Origin: Cryobacterium melibiosiphilum
GTDB taxonomy: Bacteria > Actinomycetota > Actinomycetes > Actinomycetales > Microbacteriaceae
Length of the DNA: 64,000 bases
NCBI RefSeq assembly: GCF_003602235.1
Contig: NZ_QZVS01000097.1
Coordinates: 124,001 to 188,000, forward strand
Direction: 5' to 3'
The number at the start of each line of letters is the position of its first letter. Position 1 is the first letter of the stretch. Below, piece by piece: positions 54,060-63,542 of this stretch. Under the pieces are notes generated by a model that did not search any database, was not told the origin of the DNA, and saw nothing but the letters and a program-made list of their open reading frames with translations. A program made the translations under genes and the position numbers.

Positions 54060-57000
54060 TCAGGAGGCGACGGAGTCGCGCTCGACCCGCTGGCCGACGA
54101 CGGCACTGACCCCGTCTTGCCGCATGCTGACGCCGTAGAGGGCATCCGCTATCTCCATCGTGCGCTTTTGGTGCGTGATCACGATGAGTTGGCTTGTCTC
54201 GCGGAGGTCTTCGAAGATCGTGAGCAGACGACCGAGGTTGGCGTCGTCGAGGGCGGCTTCGACCTCGTCCATGATGTAGAACGGGCTCGGCCGGGCCTTG
54301 AAGATCGCGATCAGCAGCGCCACCGCGGCGAGGGAGCGTTCGCCGCCGGAGAGCAGCGACAGCCGTTCGATTTTCTTGCCGGCCGGCTTGACCGACACCT
54401 CAATGCCGGTGGCCAGCAGGTCGCTCGGATCGGTCAGCCAGATGCTGCCGACCCCGCCCGGGAACAGCACCGGGAAGACCTCGGCGAACGCCGCCTGGGT
54501 GTCGTCGAACGCGGCACGGAAGATGACCTGCATCTTCTCGTCAATCTCGTCGATGATGGTGAGCAGGTCGGCGCGGGTCTGGGTGAGATCAGTGAGTTGC
54601 TCGGTGAGAAAGCGGTGGCGCTGTTCGAGCGCGGCGAACTCCTCGAGGGCGAGCGGGTTGACGCGGCCGAGTCGGCCGAGTTTGCGCTCGGCCAGGCCGA
54701 GTCTGGCTTGCTGTTCCTCACGCACGTAGGGCGTGCCCGTGGCCTGCCCGATTCCTGCCTGCGTGATTGTGGCAGCGGATGCCGCGGGCAGCACGGCAGG
54801 AATCAGCACGTCGGGAATCAGCACCTCGGGAATGAGCACGTCGGGGCCGTACTCCGCGGCGAGCACCTCTTCGGTCAGGCCGAGTTCGCTCAACGCCCGT
54901 TCGAGCAGGCCCGACAGGTGCAGCTTCTTCTCGTAGATCTGCAGTTCGAGGCCGTGCACCGTCTCGGTGAGGGCCTGCACCCGGTCGCGCAGCGCCGATT
55001 CTTCGCGGCGCAGGGCGCGCAATTCTTCGTTCTGGGCGCTGCGTTGCGCTTCGGCGGTGGCGACCCGCAGGCGGGCGGTGCTCACGGCCGCATCGACAGA
55101 GGCGAGCACGAGCGGGAGCGCCTGCGCGACGCCGGACGCGGCATCCACCTGCCGACGGCGAAGCACGGCGCGTCGGGCGGCTTCGAGGGCGGCGGCACGT
55201 TCGTCTTCGAGCCGGGCTGCGAGGGCTTCGGCCTGGGCGCGTGCCGCGGAGACGCGTTCCCGTGCGGTGTCGAGACCGAGCCGGGCCTCGACCTCGTCTT
55301 CCCGGCAGGCTTCGAGTGTGCGGGAGAGCTCGTCGCGGGCGGTCACATCGAGCACCGGTCGCGGAAGCGCCAGCGCCGCCTGCAGCGCAGCATCAGCCGC
55401 CGTTGCGGCGGCTTCGGCTTCGGCCACGGCGAGCAGCGCCGGTTCGTGACCGGTCGCGAGGCGCTGAAAGTCGGCCTCGGCCGCGTCGAGCTGCAGCCGG
55501 GCGCGGTTGCGCTTGTCGGTGTGGGCGGTGCGCGCCGCCTCGAGCGCACGCAGGGCCGTGCGGGATCGCTCGACCTGCGCTTTCTGGGCTTGCAGGGCCG
55601 CCCGCTGTTCGGCGAGTTTCCCGCGCACCAATTCCACCAGCCGGGTCGCGACGACCAGACGCTCGGCGGCCGCCTCCCGTTCCGCGACGAGCTCGACCTT
55701 GCTGGGAGTCGCACCCGATCCGCCGCGCAGGGCATGATCGGTGAGCACTTCGCCGGCGAGGGTGACGACGGTCAGACCGTGCACGGCGACCGATTCGGCG
55801 AATGCGGCCTGCGCCGCGGCCAGGTCGTCGGCGATGACGCACGACTCGAGCACGCCGAGCACCCCGGCGGGAGCCTCGATCACGGTGTGGGCCCAGACGA
55901 GGCCGGCCGGGGCATCCGTCGCCGGAACGCCCGACGGGGACTCGGGCACCGGCCCGGCGACGATCAGCTCGACCCGGCCGAGGTCGCTCGCCGCGGCCTG
56001 CTCGAGCGCCGCCACGGCCTGGATGCGGGTGTCAGCGAGCACCGCGTTGGCGAGCGTTCCGAGCGCGGCCGCGATAGCGCTCTCGAAACCGGGCTGCACG
56101 TGCACGTGCTCCGCGACGAGTGCGGTGATGCCCGGCAGTGTGGCCTGGATGAGGGCCGACGAACCGTCACGCTGGTCGAGGGCGAGCGCGAGGGCTCCGC
56201 CGCGGGCGGCCTGCGCGTCGCGCTCACGCTCGTGGCCGTGCAGCGCCTCGCGCAGCCGCTCGATCTCGCCCTCGGTGCGGCGTACCTCCGAGCGCAGCCG
56301 GTCGAGCGCCGCCGCGCTCGGTACCGGCCTCTGCTCGTCAGCGGATGCCGCCTGCTCGGCCTCCAGGCGGGCTCCGGCCGCGTTCACCGCGTCGACGACT
56401 TCTTGTGCGGAGGCGCGACGGGCGGCCGCCGCGTCGAGGGCGTTCTGCTGCCGGAGCACCTCGCCGCGCACGGCGGCCAGCCGCGACGCACTCGTCGCCA
56501 GCTGCCCGCTCAGTTCGGACTTCTCCAGGTCGTACCGCGACACCAGAGCGGCCTGCTCGGCGATCTGCTCGTCGGCCGCATCCACACGGGCGCGCACGGC
56601 GATCGTCTGCGCCTGCCGCGCGGCCCGGTGCGTTTCGGCGGTCGAGATCGCGGCCTGCAACCGCTCGATCTCGGCTTCGGCGTCGTGCACTGCGGCCGGC
56701 GTCACGCCCGCGGTGACGGGCGCGGGTTCGGCGGCGGAGCCGAGCAGCGCCAGGCGCCCGGTCGCGAGGCTCAGCAGGCCGCGCAGGCGCTCCTGCACCG
56801 CCTCCAGCGCAAAGCTCGTGCGGCGTGCTTCGTCGACCGCGTCGCCGACCTGCTCGTCTTCGAGGCGCAGCACGCGAGCCTGCCGGTGCGCGAGCTGTTC
56901 CTGCAGCACGAGGCGTTCGGAGTGGCGCTCGCGCTCCGTGCGGCCGTGCGCGTCGAGCAGGGCCCGCAGCGAGGCCACGTCGTCGGCGAGCAGCCGGGCC

Positions 57001-57677
57001 TTGGCATCCCGCACCGTGGCGGCGATCGTCTGCGCTTCGCGGGCGACCTCGGCCTGGCGGCCCAGGGGCGTGAGCTGGCGGCGGATCTCCCCGGCGAGGT
57101 CACTCAGCCGGGTGAGGTTGGCCTGCATGGCGTCGAGCTTGCGCAGCGTCTTCTCTTTGCGGCGGCGGTGTTTCAGGATGCCGGCGGCCTCCTCGATGAA
57201 TCCGCGGCGCTCCTCGGGACTCGCGCGCAACACCGCGTCGAGCTGCCCCTGGCCGACGATGACGTGCATCTCGCGGCCGAGGCCGGAGTCGCTCAGCAGC
57301 TCCTGCACGTCGAGCAACCGGCAGGTGCGGCCGTTGATGGCGTATTCGCTGGCCCCGGTGCGAAACAGGGTGCGCGAGATGGTGACCTCGGAGTAGTCGA
57401 TCGGCAGGGCACCGTCGCTGTTGTCGATGGTCAGTGTGACCGCGGCGCGGCCGAGCGGCCCCCGGGTGGAGGTGCCGGCGAAAATCACGTCGTCCATCTT
57501 GCCGCCGCGCAGCGTTTTCACGCCCTGCTCCCCCATCACCCAGGCGAGCGCATCGACGACGTTGGACTTTCCGGAGCCGTTCGGCCCGACGACACACGTG
57601 ACGCCGGGCTCGAACGCGAAGGTCGTCGGCTGCGCGAACGACTTGAACCCTTTCAGGGTGAGGCTTTTCAGGTACAC
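54060..57677 (-). CDS. smc: chromosome segregation protein SMC
   Basis: A 1205-residue SMC ATPase. N-terminal head with GPNGSGKSN (31-39), long coiled coils, a central hinge and C-terminal head with LSGGERSLAAVALL and YIMDEVEAALDDANLGR. It condenses and segregates the chromosome with ScpA and ScpB, which are not in the window. The GTG at 57677 (YLKSLTLKGFKSF) has AAAGGGG upstream. Between coiled coil and C-head, three 15-bp repeats (54801-54845) encode Pro-Asp-Val-Leu-Ile units, unusual in SMC. Confidence 0.95.
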   Translation of the reverse strand: MYLKSLTLKGFKSFAQPTTFAFEPGVTCVVGPNGSGKSNVVDALAWVMGEQGVKTLRGGKMDDVIFAGTSTRGPLGRAAVTLTIDNSDGALPIDYSEVTISRTLFRTGASEYAINGRTCRLLDVQELLSDSGLGREMHVIVGQGQLDAVLRASPEERRGFIEEAAGILKHRRRKEKTLRKLDAMQANLTRLSDLAGEIRRQLTPLGRQAEVAREAQTIAATVRDAKARLLADDVASLRALLDAHGRTERERHSERLVLQEQLAHRQARVLRLEDEQVGDAVDEARRTSFALEAVQERLRGLLSLATGRLALLGSAAEPAPVTAGVTPAAVHDAEAEIERLQAAISTAETHRAARQAQTIAVRARVDAADEQIAEQAALVSRYDLEKSELSGQLATSASRLAAVRGEVLRQQNALDAAAARRASAQEVVDAVNAAGARLEAEQAASADEQRPVPSAAALDRLRSEVRRTEGEIERLREALHGHERERDAQAARGGALALALDQRDGSSALIQATLPGITALVAEHVHVQPGFESAIAAALGTLANAVLADTRIQAVAALEQAAASDLGRVELIVAGPVPESPSGVPATDAPAGLVWAHTVIEAPAGVLGVLESCVIADDLAAAQAAFAESVAVHGLTVVTLAGEVLTDHALRGGSGATPSKVELVAEREAAAERLVVATRLVELVRGKLAEQRAALQAQKAQVERSRTALRALEAARTAHTDKRNRARLQLDAAEADFQRLATGHEPALLAVAEAEAAATAADAALQAALALPRPVLDVTARDELSRTLEACREDEVEARLGLDTARERVSAARAQAEALAARLEDERAAALEAARRAVLRRRQVDAASGVAQALPLVLASVDAAVSTARLRVATAEAQRSAQNEELRALRREESALRDRVQALTETVHGLELQIYEKKLHLSGLLERALSELGLTEEVLAAEYGPDVLIPEVLIPDVLIPAVLPAASAATITQAGIGQATGTPYVREEQQARLGLAERKLGRLGRVNPLALEEFAALEQRHRFLTEQLTDLTQTRADLLTIIDEIDEKMQVIFRAAFDDTQAAFAEVFPVLFPGGVGSIWLTDPSDLLATGIEVSVKPAGKKIERLSLLSGGERSLAAVALLIAIFKARPSPFYIMDEVEAALDDANLGRLLTIFEDLRETSQLIVITHQKRTMEIADALYGVSMRQDGVSAVVGQRVERDSVAS

Positions 57678-57914
57678 GCACACCCCTTTCGTCGGTCGCT
57701 TGGTCGGTCGGCCGCGCATCGCCACTGAAACAGGCACCGAACAGGTGCTGATCGTGGGCGTGTTTAACGCTACCTTGCCCCACCGACACAGCCCGGAACA
57801 TCCGCTTGCCGCGCCGTGTGGCGGCGAAATCGGCGAACCGCGGCCAGAAATCAGAGTGCCGGCGATCACCAGCGCCCTCAGCCAAGCGCCGGATGTGGGG
57901 CTATCCTGCTTGCG
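57678..57914. promoter_or_regulatory. smc / GNAT divergent intergenic region
   Basis: A 237-bp gap with promoters for both divergent genes expected. I see no clear palindrome or strong box; reading frames here are extensions of neighbouring genes rather than genes. Confidence 0.35.
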
Positions 57915-59111
57915 ATGACTGAGATCTCGTTCACCGTAGACGAACTGACCGTTCCGACGGCGCCCGGCGCCGCCGGTTGGAACGACTTTGTCGCCATGGT
58001 GGCGGTGCGCAACACGGTCGACGCCGAGGCGTATGGCAGCGATGAGCTGGATTTCACGCCCGAGGAGCTGCTGCCGGTCTGGCAGAACCAGCGTTATGAG
58101 CCCAAACGGGCGTTGGCCGCCCGGGTCGAGGGCCGCATCGTGGCGCGTGCCACGTTCGAGCGTTTGCCCGTTCGGGACGCCGACTCCGGCGAGACGACCA
58201 TCACAACCAGCGCTGAGGCGAACGCTGCACCGCGTGACGTGGCCTGGCTCTCGGTTCAGGTGCTGCCCGAATGGCGACGGCACGGCATCGGCCGCGCCCT
58301 CACCGACCGAATTGAGGCCCTCGCCGCCGCCGACGGATGCCGCACGCTGATCGTCTACGCCGCGTCTCGTCCCGCGCCCGGTGCGACCCTGGCCTCGCCG
58401 ACCGGATTCGGTGCGGTGCCCCTCGGGAACGCCGAGGTGCGGTTTCTGCTGCGCCGCGGGTACCGGCTGGAGCAGGTCGAGCGGGGCAGCCGCCTGTCGC
58501 TGCCGATCGGCCCGGATCTGCTGGCGAGCTTCGCCGAACAGGCCGCAGAATTTGCGGGCGTCGACTTCATCGTGCACTGCTGGTGCAACACGACTCCCCC
58601 CGAATGGCGGGAAAACATCGCCATGCTGTACTCGCGCATGAGCTCGGATGCCCCCTCCGCCGGTCTCAAGGAGCCGGTAGAGGTGTGGACCGCCGAGCGC
58701 ATCGTCGACGAGGAACAGTCGTTTGCCGGTTCGCCGCGCGTGCTGCTCACCGCCGCCGTGCGCCATATCCCCACGGGTCGCCTCGTGGGCTACAGCCAGC
58801 TGTCCGTGCCCGCCGAACTCACCCGCCCGGTCAGCCAGGAAGACACCCTCGTGCTGAGGGAGTACCGCGGCCACCGCCTCGGCATGCTGCTCAAAGTTGC
58901 GAACCTGCACTACCTGCAGGGCGTCAGCCCGGGACATCCCTCGATCATCACGTTCAACGCGGAGGAAAACCGACACATGCTCGCGGTCAACGAGGCCCTG
59001 GGGTTCGTTCCGATCGGCTACGAGGGAGCCTGGCGCCGGTCGCTCCCGGCCCCACCCGCACCGCTCAACGCGGCGCCCGAGCCGGCCGCATCGAACTCAG
59101 ACCGCGACTAG
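57915..59111 (+). CDS. tandem GNAT-fold acetyltransferase
   Basis: A 398-residue protein with two GNAT domains. The first (about 20-190) contains VQVLPEWRRHGIGRALTDRIEAL, the acetyl-CoA motif A. The second (about 215-370) has VLREYRGHRLGMLLKVANL and the NAEENRHMLAVNEALGF tail. Known relatives acetylate small molecules; mycothiol synthase is also a double GNAT but shorter, so identity is open. It is divergent from smc across a 237-nt gap. Confidence 0.82.
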   Translation: MTEISFTVDELTVPTAPGAAGWNDFVAMVAVRNTVDAEAYGSDELDFTPEELLPVWQNQRYEPKRALAARVEGRIVARATFERLPVRDADSGETTITTSAEANAAPRDVAWLSVQVLPEWRRHGIGRALTDRIEALAAADGCRTLIVYAASRPAPGATLASPTGFGAVPLGNAEVRFLLRRGYRLEQVERGSRLSLPIGPDLLASFAEQAAEFAGVDFIVHCWCNTTPPEWRENIAMLYSRMSSDAPSAGLKEPVEVWTAERIVDEEQSFAGSPRVLLTAAVRHIPTGRLVGYSQLSVPAELTRPVSQEDTLVLREYRGHRLGMLLKVANLHYLQGVSPGHPSIITFNAEENRHMLAVNEALGFVPIGYEGAWRRSLPAPPAPLNAAPEPAASNSDRD

Positions 59112-59189
59112 CTTGTACCGCGGCTCGCTCAGACCGCGGGCTAGCTCCGACCTCGACCAGCTCAGACCGCCACCAGCTTCAGCGGCCTC

Positions 59190-60863
59190 CTAGAAGGGGC
59201 AGTCGTTCGGTGTCGGGAGGGCCATGAGTTCGTCCCAGGTGAGGTGGCGGGGTTCGAGTGCTTTCTCCTCGGCCCTGAGTTGGGCTTTCGTTTTCGGTCG
59301 GATCGGGATCGGGATGGGTGGGTTCAGGCGGGCGTCGGGGAAGGTGGGGTAATGCCGGCCGGCCGGGCTCGTCCAGTGCAGGATGCCCTGTTTGTCTTGG
59401 CTGACTTCCCACCCGGTTTCGTGCTTGAGTCGGTGCGAGTACCGGCAGAGCATGGCGAGGTTGTTGAGGTTGGTTTCACCGCCGAAAGCCCAGTCGTGAG
59501 TGTGGTCGACGTCGTCGTCGGTGGCGGGACGGGTGCAGCCAAAGAACCGGCAGGTTTGATCGCGAATCTCGACCGCCTTGCGCAGCCCGGCCGGAACGGC
59601 GTAGCGGTCACGGCCGACGGAGAGCACGACCCCGGTCTCGGGGTGGGTGAGCAGGCGGGTGAAACCGGTCGCGGTGCCGGCGAGACGGCGGGCGGTGTCG
59701 GGATCGATCGGGACGGTGCCGTCGAGGAGGCCGGGTTCGTCGCTGTGACCCATCAACGTGAAGACGGGAACCGTCACGTGCACCGTCGCGCGCACGCCAT
59801 GGCCGAGGCCCGTGGCGGTGACCCCCTGAATGAGGAGGTCGGTGGCGATATCGGCACGCAACTGGGCCCGGGTGCGCTGATCAGTATTAGTGGTGCGGAG
59901 CTCTTTGGCCATGGTGGTGAGGCGGTTGAAGATGGCGTGGGCATCGTCGGTGGGCAGCAGCAGATCGAGAAAGCTCATGCCGTCGACGGTGTCTTTGAGG
60001 CGCACACACCGTTCCGCGACGGCTTTCGTGTGCCGTCGGGTGATGGATTCCGGGTTCAGGCGTTCCCGCACCCGCGCCGCCCGGCGTCGCAGCTGCTCGA
60101 TCGAGAGCCACTCGGCGTCTTTCAGCACACGCTCCTCGAACTCTCCGAGCACCTCATCGGGCAGCATGCCGGACTGGTCGACGGCGACCTGCGCGTGCTC
60201 ATAGCTGATGTCCCCGCGCTGCAGCCGGGACAGCATCGCGGGCAACGACTGCGCGAGCCGTTCACTCTCGTACAGCAACGCCCGGGCCTGGTCAGGGCTC
60301 TGACGCAGCAGAGCACCAACCTCCGAGACCAGGGTCTCTTCGCCCCGGCGCTCATCGCTCCACCGCGGAATCTCCCGGCCCAACGCATCCCGCGCCGGCT
60401 CGTTGCCTGGCTCGGTCACGGGCCGGCCCGGCAGCACCAGACCCCGCATGTGGGTCTGCACCGCATCGAGGGCAAGAGCGCGGTCGGCCGCCGCCGCCGC
60501 CATCCGCCGATGCGACTCCTCGACCACATCGAGCAGCAGATTGCACTTCTCCATCCCCGACACCCACACCCGACGGGACTGTGCGGCCGGATCGGCCGGT
60601 GCGGGCTCGGCCGGCAGCGGATCGGTCAACACCGCAGCAGAGAGTCCCGGGACACACAGCGCCGGATCCAAAAGCGCTGGATCAAGCGGTGCCGGGTCGA
60701 ACAGCGCCGGATCCAGCAGGGCCGGATCAAGCAGGGCCGGATCCTCAGGCTGCCAGTCAGTCGTCAGTGTGTTCTCAGATACCCACGACGCGTCGGGCGG
60801 GCGATCGGGCGGCGGAACCGGACTATCCGGCTCCTCATCTGGCATTTCCCGTGAAATGGTCAT
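59190..60863 (-). CDS. DUF222 / HNH endonuclease domain protein
   Basis: A 557-residue protein of the actinobacterial DUF222-HNH family. The N-terminus has a low-complexity stretch of Asp-Pro-Ala-Leu-Leu repeats from six 15-bp units (60661-60750). The middle domain includes ALLRQSPDQARALLYESERLA, and the C-terminal HNH motif is DVDHTHDW..GGETNLNNLAMLCRYSHRLKH with CRFFGC before it. Such genes occur in many copies per genome and are suspected mobile or competitive factors. ATG 60863 is used; GTG 60881 is possible. Confidence 0.83.
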   Translation of the reverse strand: MTISREMPDEEPDSPVPPPDRPPDASWVSENTLTTDWQPEDPALLDPALLDPALFDPAPLDPALLDPALCVPGLSAAVLTDPLPAEPAPADPAAQSRRVWVSGMEKCNLLLDVVEESHRRMAAAAADRALALDAVQTHMRGLVLPGRPVTEPGNEPARDALGREIPRWSDERRGEETLVSEVGALLRQSPDQARALLYESERLAQSLPAMLSRLQRGDISYEHAQVAVDQSGMLPDEVLGEFEERVLKDAEWLSIEQLRRRAARVRERLNPESITRRHTKAVAERCVRLKDTVDGMSFLDLLLPTDDAHAIFNRLTTMAKELRTTNTDQRTRAQLRADIATDLLIQGVTATGLGHGVRATVHVTVPVFTLMGHSDEPGLLDGTVPIDPDTARRLAGTATGFTRLLTHPETGVVLSVGRDRYAVPAGLRKAVEIRDQTCRFFGCTRPATDDDVDHTHDWAFGGETNLNNLAMLCRYSHRLKHETGWEVSQDKQGILHWTSPAGRHYPTFPDARLNPPIPIPIRPKTKAQLRAEEKALEPRHLTWDELMALPTPNDCPF

Positions 60864-61017
60864 AACACCATTTTCCCACACCCAACCCCAAAACTCGAGC
60901 TTTTTTCAGGAATCGTGGCAGAAAAGTAGCAGCTATGTGCTATCCCCTAACAGGCTCGATGACCGGATGAGTTTGCACCGACACCCATGGTCCCGAGGAG
61001 GGTGGTGCAGCTGGCTC

Positions 61018-61953
61018 CTAGGTCGGGCGCAGCCGCTGGCACCGCGGGCACAGGTGGGAACCGCGATTCATGAACTGCTCGCGCACGATCAGGGTGCCGC
61101 ACCGCGCGCACGGGGTGCCCTGCTGCCCGTAGACGCTCAGGCTGTGGGAGAAGTAACCCGACTCCCCGTTGACGTTCACGTACTGGGCGTCGAAGCTCGT
61201 GCCGCCCTCAACCAGGGCGCGCTGCAGGATGGTGCGCACCGCGGCGAGCAGCACTCGCGCCCGCGGCAGTGACAGCGAAGACGCGGGCTGCTCGTAGTGC
61301 ACCTTCGCGGCGAACAGCGCTTCGTCGGCGTAGATATTGCCGATGCCGCTGATCACGGTCTGGTCGAGCAAGACCCGTTTAATGCCGGTCTTCTTGCGGG
61401 CCAGGGCACGATAGAACGCTGGCGCCGAGAAGGCCGGATCGAGCGGGTCCCGGGCAATGTGGGCGACCTGGGACGGCAGGCGACGCTGCCAGCCGGTTTC
61501 GCCGCGCTCACCGCCGGCGACCGTGGCCAGGCCCGAGAAGCCGCCGGAGCGGCCATCCGCTGTCGGCGTCATGGCGTCGACGGCCATGCTGCCGAAGATG
61601 CGCTGGTCGACGAAGTGCACCCAGAGCTCGCCGAGCACGGGGTGCTCGACCTTCAGGCGGATGCGCAACATGCGGTCGTCGACGGCGCCCGGCGCGCGCA
61701 GCAGCACCTGGCCGCTCATACCGAGGTGCGCCACGAGGGCCTGCCCGGAGCTGAGCGGCACCCAGAGAAACTTTCCGCGGCGCACGACCGCGAGCATCCG
61801 CTGCCCGTCGAGAAGCTCGACGAAGGAACCGGCCGAGGCGTCGTGGCGGCGCAGGGAACGCGGTTCGAAAACCTCGACGGCGGTGACGGATGCCCCGGTG
61901 AGCGCCGGATCCAGCCCCGCACGCACCACCTCGACCTCGGGCAGCTCAGGCAT
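61018..61953 (-). CDS. mutM: formamidopyrimidine-DNA glycosylase
   Basis: A 311-residue base-excision repair enzyme removing 8-oxoguanine. PELPEVEVV places the catalytic Pro2 and Glu3; Lys61 (RRGKFLW) and the C-terminal zinc finger CARCGTLIVREQFMNRGSHLCPRC are present. A insertion near residues 130-160 (ADGRSGGFSGLATVAGGERG) lengthens it slightly. It starts 20 nt after rnc, the usual rnc-mutM pair. Confidence 0.95.
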   Translation of the reverse strand: MPELPEVEVVRAGLDPALTGASVTAVEVFEPRSLRRHDASAGSFVELLDGQRMLAVVRRGKFLWVPLSSGQALVAHLGMSGQVLLRAPGAVDDRMLRIRLKVEHPVLGELWVHFVDQRIFGSMAVDAMTPTADGRSGGFSGLATVAGGERGETGWQRRLPSQVAHIARDPLDPAFSAPAFYRALARKKTGIKRVLLDQTVISGIGNIYADEALFAAKVHYEQPASSLSLPRARVLLAAVRTILQRALVEGGTSFDAQYVNVNGESGYFSHSLSVYGQQGTPCARCGTLIVREQFMNRGSHLCPRCQRLRPT

Positions 61954-61973
61954 GCACGGTCAGGTCAGGCGGA

Positions 61974-62675
61974 TCAGCGGGAGCTGCGCGCGGTGAGCTG
62001 CTCGACCGCGGAGCGAGCGGCGGCCATTTCGGCGAATTTCTTGCTCGTGCCTTCGCCATGCGCCACGAGGTCGGGCCCCACGGCCACGGCGGCAACGAAG
62101 ACCTTGGCGTGATCGGGTCCGGTTTCAGTGACCGTGTAGGCGGGCGCTCCGGTTCCGCGGCGGGCGGAGAGCTCCTGCAGCGAGGTCTTGAAGTCCATCG
62201 AGCCGCCGAAGCGCTTCGGGTCGGCCAGCAGCGGCGCGATGAGGCGCAGCACGAGGGCCGTGGCGGCGTCTGCGCCGGAGTCGAGGTAGACCGCGCCGAT
62301 GAGTGCCTCAACGGTGTCGGCGAGGATCGACGAGTTGTCCCGGCCGCCGGTCAGCAACTCTCCGCGGCCGAGCCGCAGGTAGTCGCCGAGGCCGATGCCC
62401 CGAGCGATGTCGGCGAGGGCGGAACTCGAGACGAGACTTGCCCGGCGCTTGGACAGCACGCCCTCATCGACCAGCGGATTGCTGCGATACAGCATGACCG
62501 CGACGGCCTGTCCCAGGATCGAATCGCCCAGAAACTCGAGGCGTTCGTTGGTGGGGATGCCGCCATTTTCGTACGCGTACGAACGATGAGTCAGTGCCAG
62601 TTCCAGAAGGTTCGGCTCAATCTGCACACCGAGGGTCGCCAGAAGAGGCGACCGCTCGGGATCAGAGTTCGTCAT
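61974..62675 (-). CDS. rnc: ribonuclease III
   Basis: A 233-residue dsRNA endonuclease. NERLEFLGDSILG (about 38-50) is the signature with catalytic Glu and Asp, followed by DTVEALIGAVYLDSGADAA with the second acidic pair. The C-terminal dsRNA-binding domain (about 155-230) includes FKTSLQELSARRGTGAPAY and GTSKKFAEMAAARSAVEQL. Length is standard. It lies between rpmF and mutM. Confidence 0.96.
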   Translation of the reverse strand: MTNSDPERSPLLATLGVQIEPNLLELALTHRSYAYENGGIPTNERLEFLGDSILGQAVAVMLYRSNPLVDEGVLSKRRASLVSSSALADIARGIGLGDYLRLGRGELLTGGRDNSSILADTVEALIGAVYLDSGADAATALVLRLIAPLLADPKRFGGSMDFKTSLQELSARRGTGAPAYTVTETGPDHAKVFVAAVAVGPDLVAHGEGTSKKFAEMAAARSAVEQLTARSSR

Positions 62676-62683
62676 CGTTCGGT

Positions 62684-62705
62684 GTCGACAGTCGAAATTG
62701 TCGAC
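62684..62705. repeat. short hairpin between rpmF and rnc
   Basis: GTCGACA (62684-62690) and TGTCGAC (62699-62705) pair around an 8-nt loop in the 33-nt gap. It may slow transcription or be a processing site; too short for a confident terminator. Confidence 0.45.
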
Positions 62706-62708
62706 GAT

Positions 62709-62912
62709 TTAGATGTCGGCGACTTTACGGCCCTTGTATTCCATGAAGAGGGCGGTGCCGGCGGAGTCGGTGACGACCTTGGCGCGGTGGGGAAGGCTGT
62801 AGACAACCTTGCCGTTTTCCATGGTCTTCACGAGGGTGGGAGGGGTGGCCTTCCACTGCGCGCGACGGGAGTGGGTGTTGGAACGCGACATCTTGCGCTT
62901 CGGTACTGCCAT
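62709..62912 (-). CDS. rpmF: 50S ribosomal protein L32
   Basis: A 67-residue L32 with the N-terminus [20 protein letters not shown]. The four-Cys zinc site of other L32 forms is absent, so this is the zinc-free variant. It starts two nt after the DUF177 gene and precedes rnc, the conserved DUF177-rpmF-rnc order. Confidence 0.96.
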   Translation of the reverse strand: MAVPKRKMSRSNTHSRRAQWKATPPTLVKTMENGKVVYSLPHRAKVVTDSAGTALFMEYKGRKVADI

Positions 62913-62914
62913 GA

Positions 62915-63532
62915 CTACTTCTCTTCTCTGTATGAATCAACGCTGTCTGAACCAACGCCGTCTGAGTCAACGCCGTGCTTGTCAGCATGGATGTTTTCAT
63001 CCGTGTTGATGGTGGTGGAGGCTTGGAATCCCGCAAGCGCTGACCACCGGGGATCGGTCGCTTCAATCGGTTCGAGTTCCGGTGAATCTTCCAGGGGCTG
63101 CCCGGTCTCACTGTCAAGACCCGGGCAATCCCGCCGGCAAACCGGCTGGAACGGTAGTGACAAGACTACCGCGTCCCGAATCAAGGATTCCGCGTCGACA
63201 TGGTCGTCGGAAATCTCAAACTCAAAAGCTTCGTCTTGAGAGTAGCCGAAAAGTTCCGAGAAATGAACTCGGACCGGCAAAGCGATGTCTTTCAAGCAGC
63301 GACCGCAGATGCCTTCGGCCGTTCCGGTGATGCTGAACGTCGCCAGGATGCCCTCGTGCATGGCTTCCAGGCGCAGGTCGGTTTCGAGCGTGGAGCCCGC
63401 CTTGACCGACACGAGGCCGGCACCGAGGTCTTCGGGCACGACAATGTCGAGTTCCCGTTCGTGCATTGTGCCGGGACGGTTGATGAGATCACGGACATCA
63501 ATCGTGTATGGCGTTTTCTTGAACTTGGTCAC
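62915..63532 (-). CDS. YceD/DUF177 family protein
   Basis: A 205-residue DUF177 protein, conserved upstream of rpmF and needed for 23S rRNA accumulation in some bacteria and plants. Core: [22 protein letters not shown], then [10 protein letters not shown] with Cys pairs that may bind metal. The C-terminal 30 residues are Asp/Ser/Gly-rich with repeated [11 protein letters not shown] units. It ends two nt before rpmF and probably uses GTG at 63532. Confidence 0.88.
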   Translation of the reverse strand: MTKFKKTPYTIDVRDLINRPGTMHERELDIVVPEDLGAGLVSVKAGSTLETDLRLEAMHEGILATFSITGTAEGICGRCLKDIALPVRVHFSELFGYSQDEAFEFEISDDHVDAESLIRDAVVLSLPFQPVCRRDCPGLDSETGQPLEDSPELEPIEATDPRWSALAGFQASTTINTDENIHADKHGVDSDGVGSDSVDSYREEK

Positions 63533-63542
63533 CAGCCCTATT

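Noticed and set aside
54006..57728. A 1240-codon open frame on the plus strand opposite smc
   Set aside because: It is antisense to a complete SMC gene, is Gly/Arg/Glu-rich with no domain, and is the kind of long shadow frame expected at high GC.
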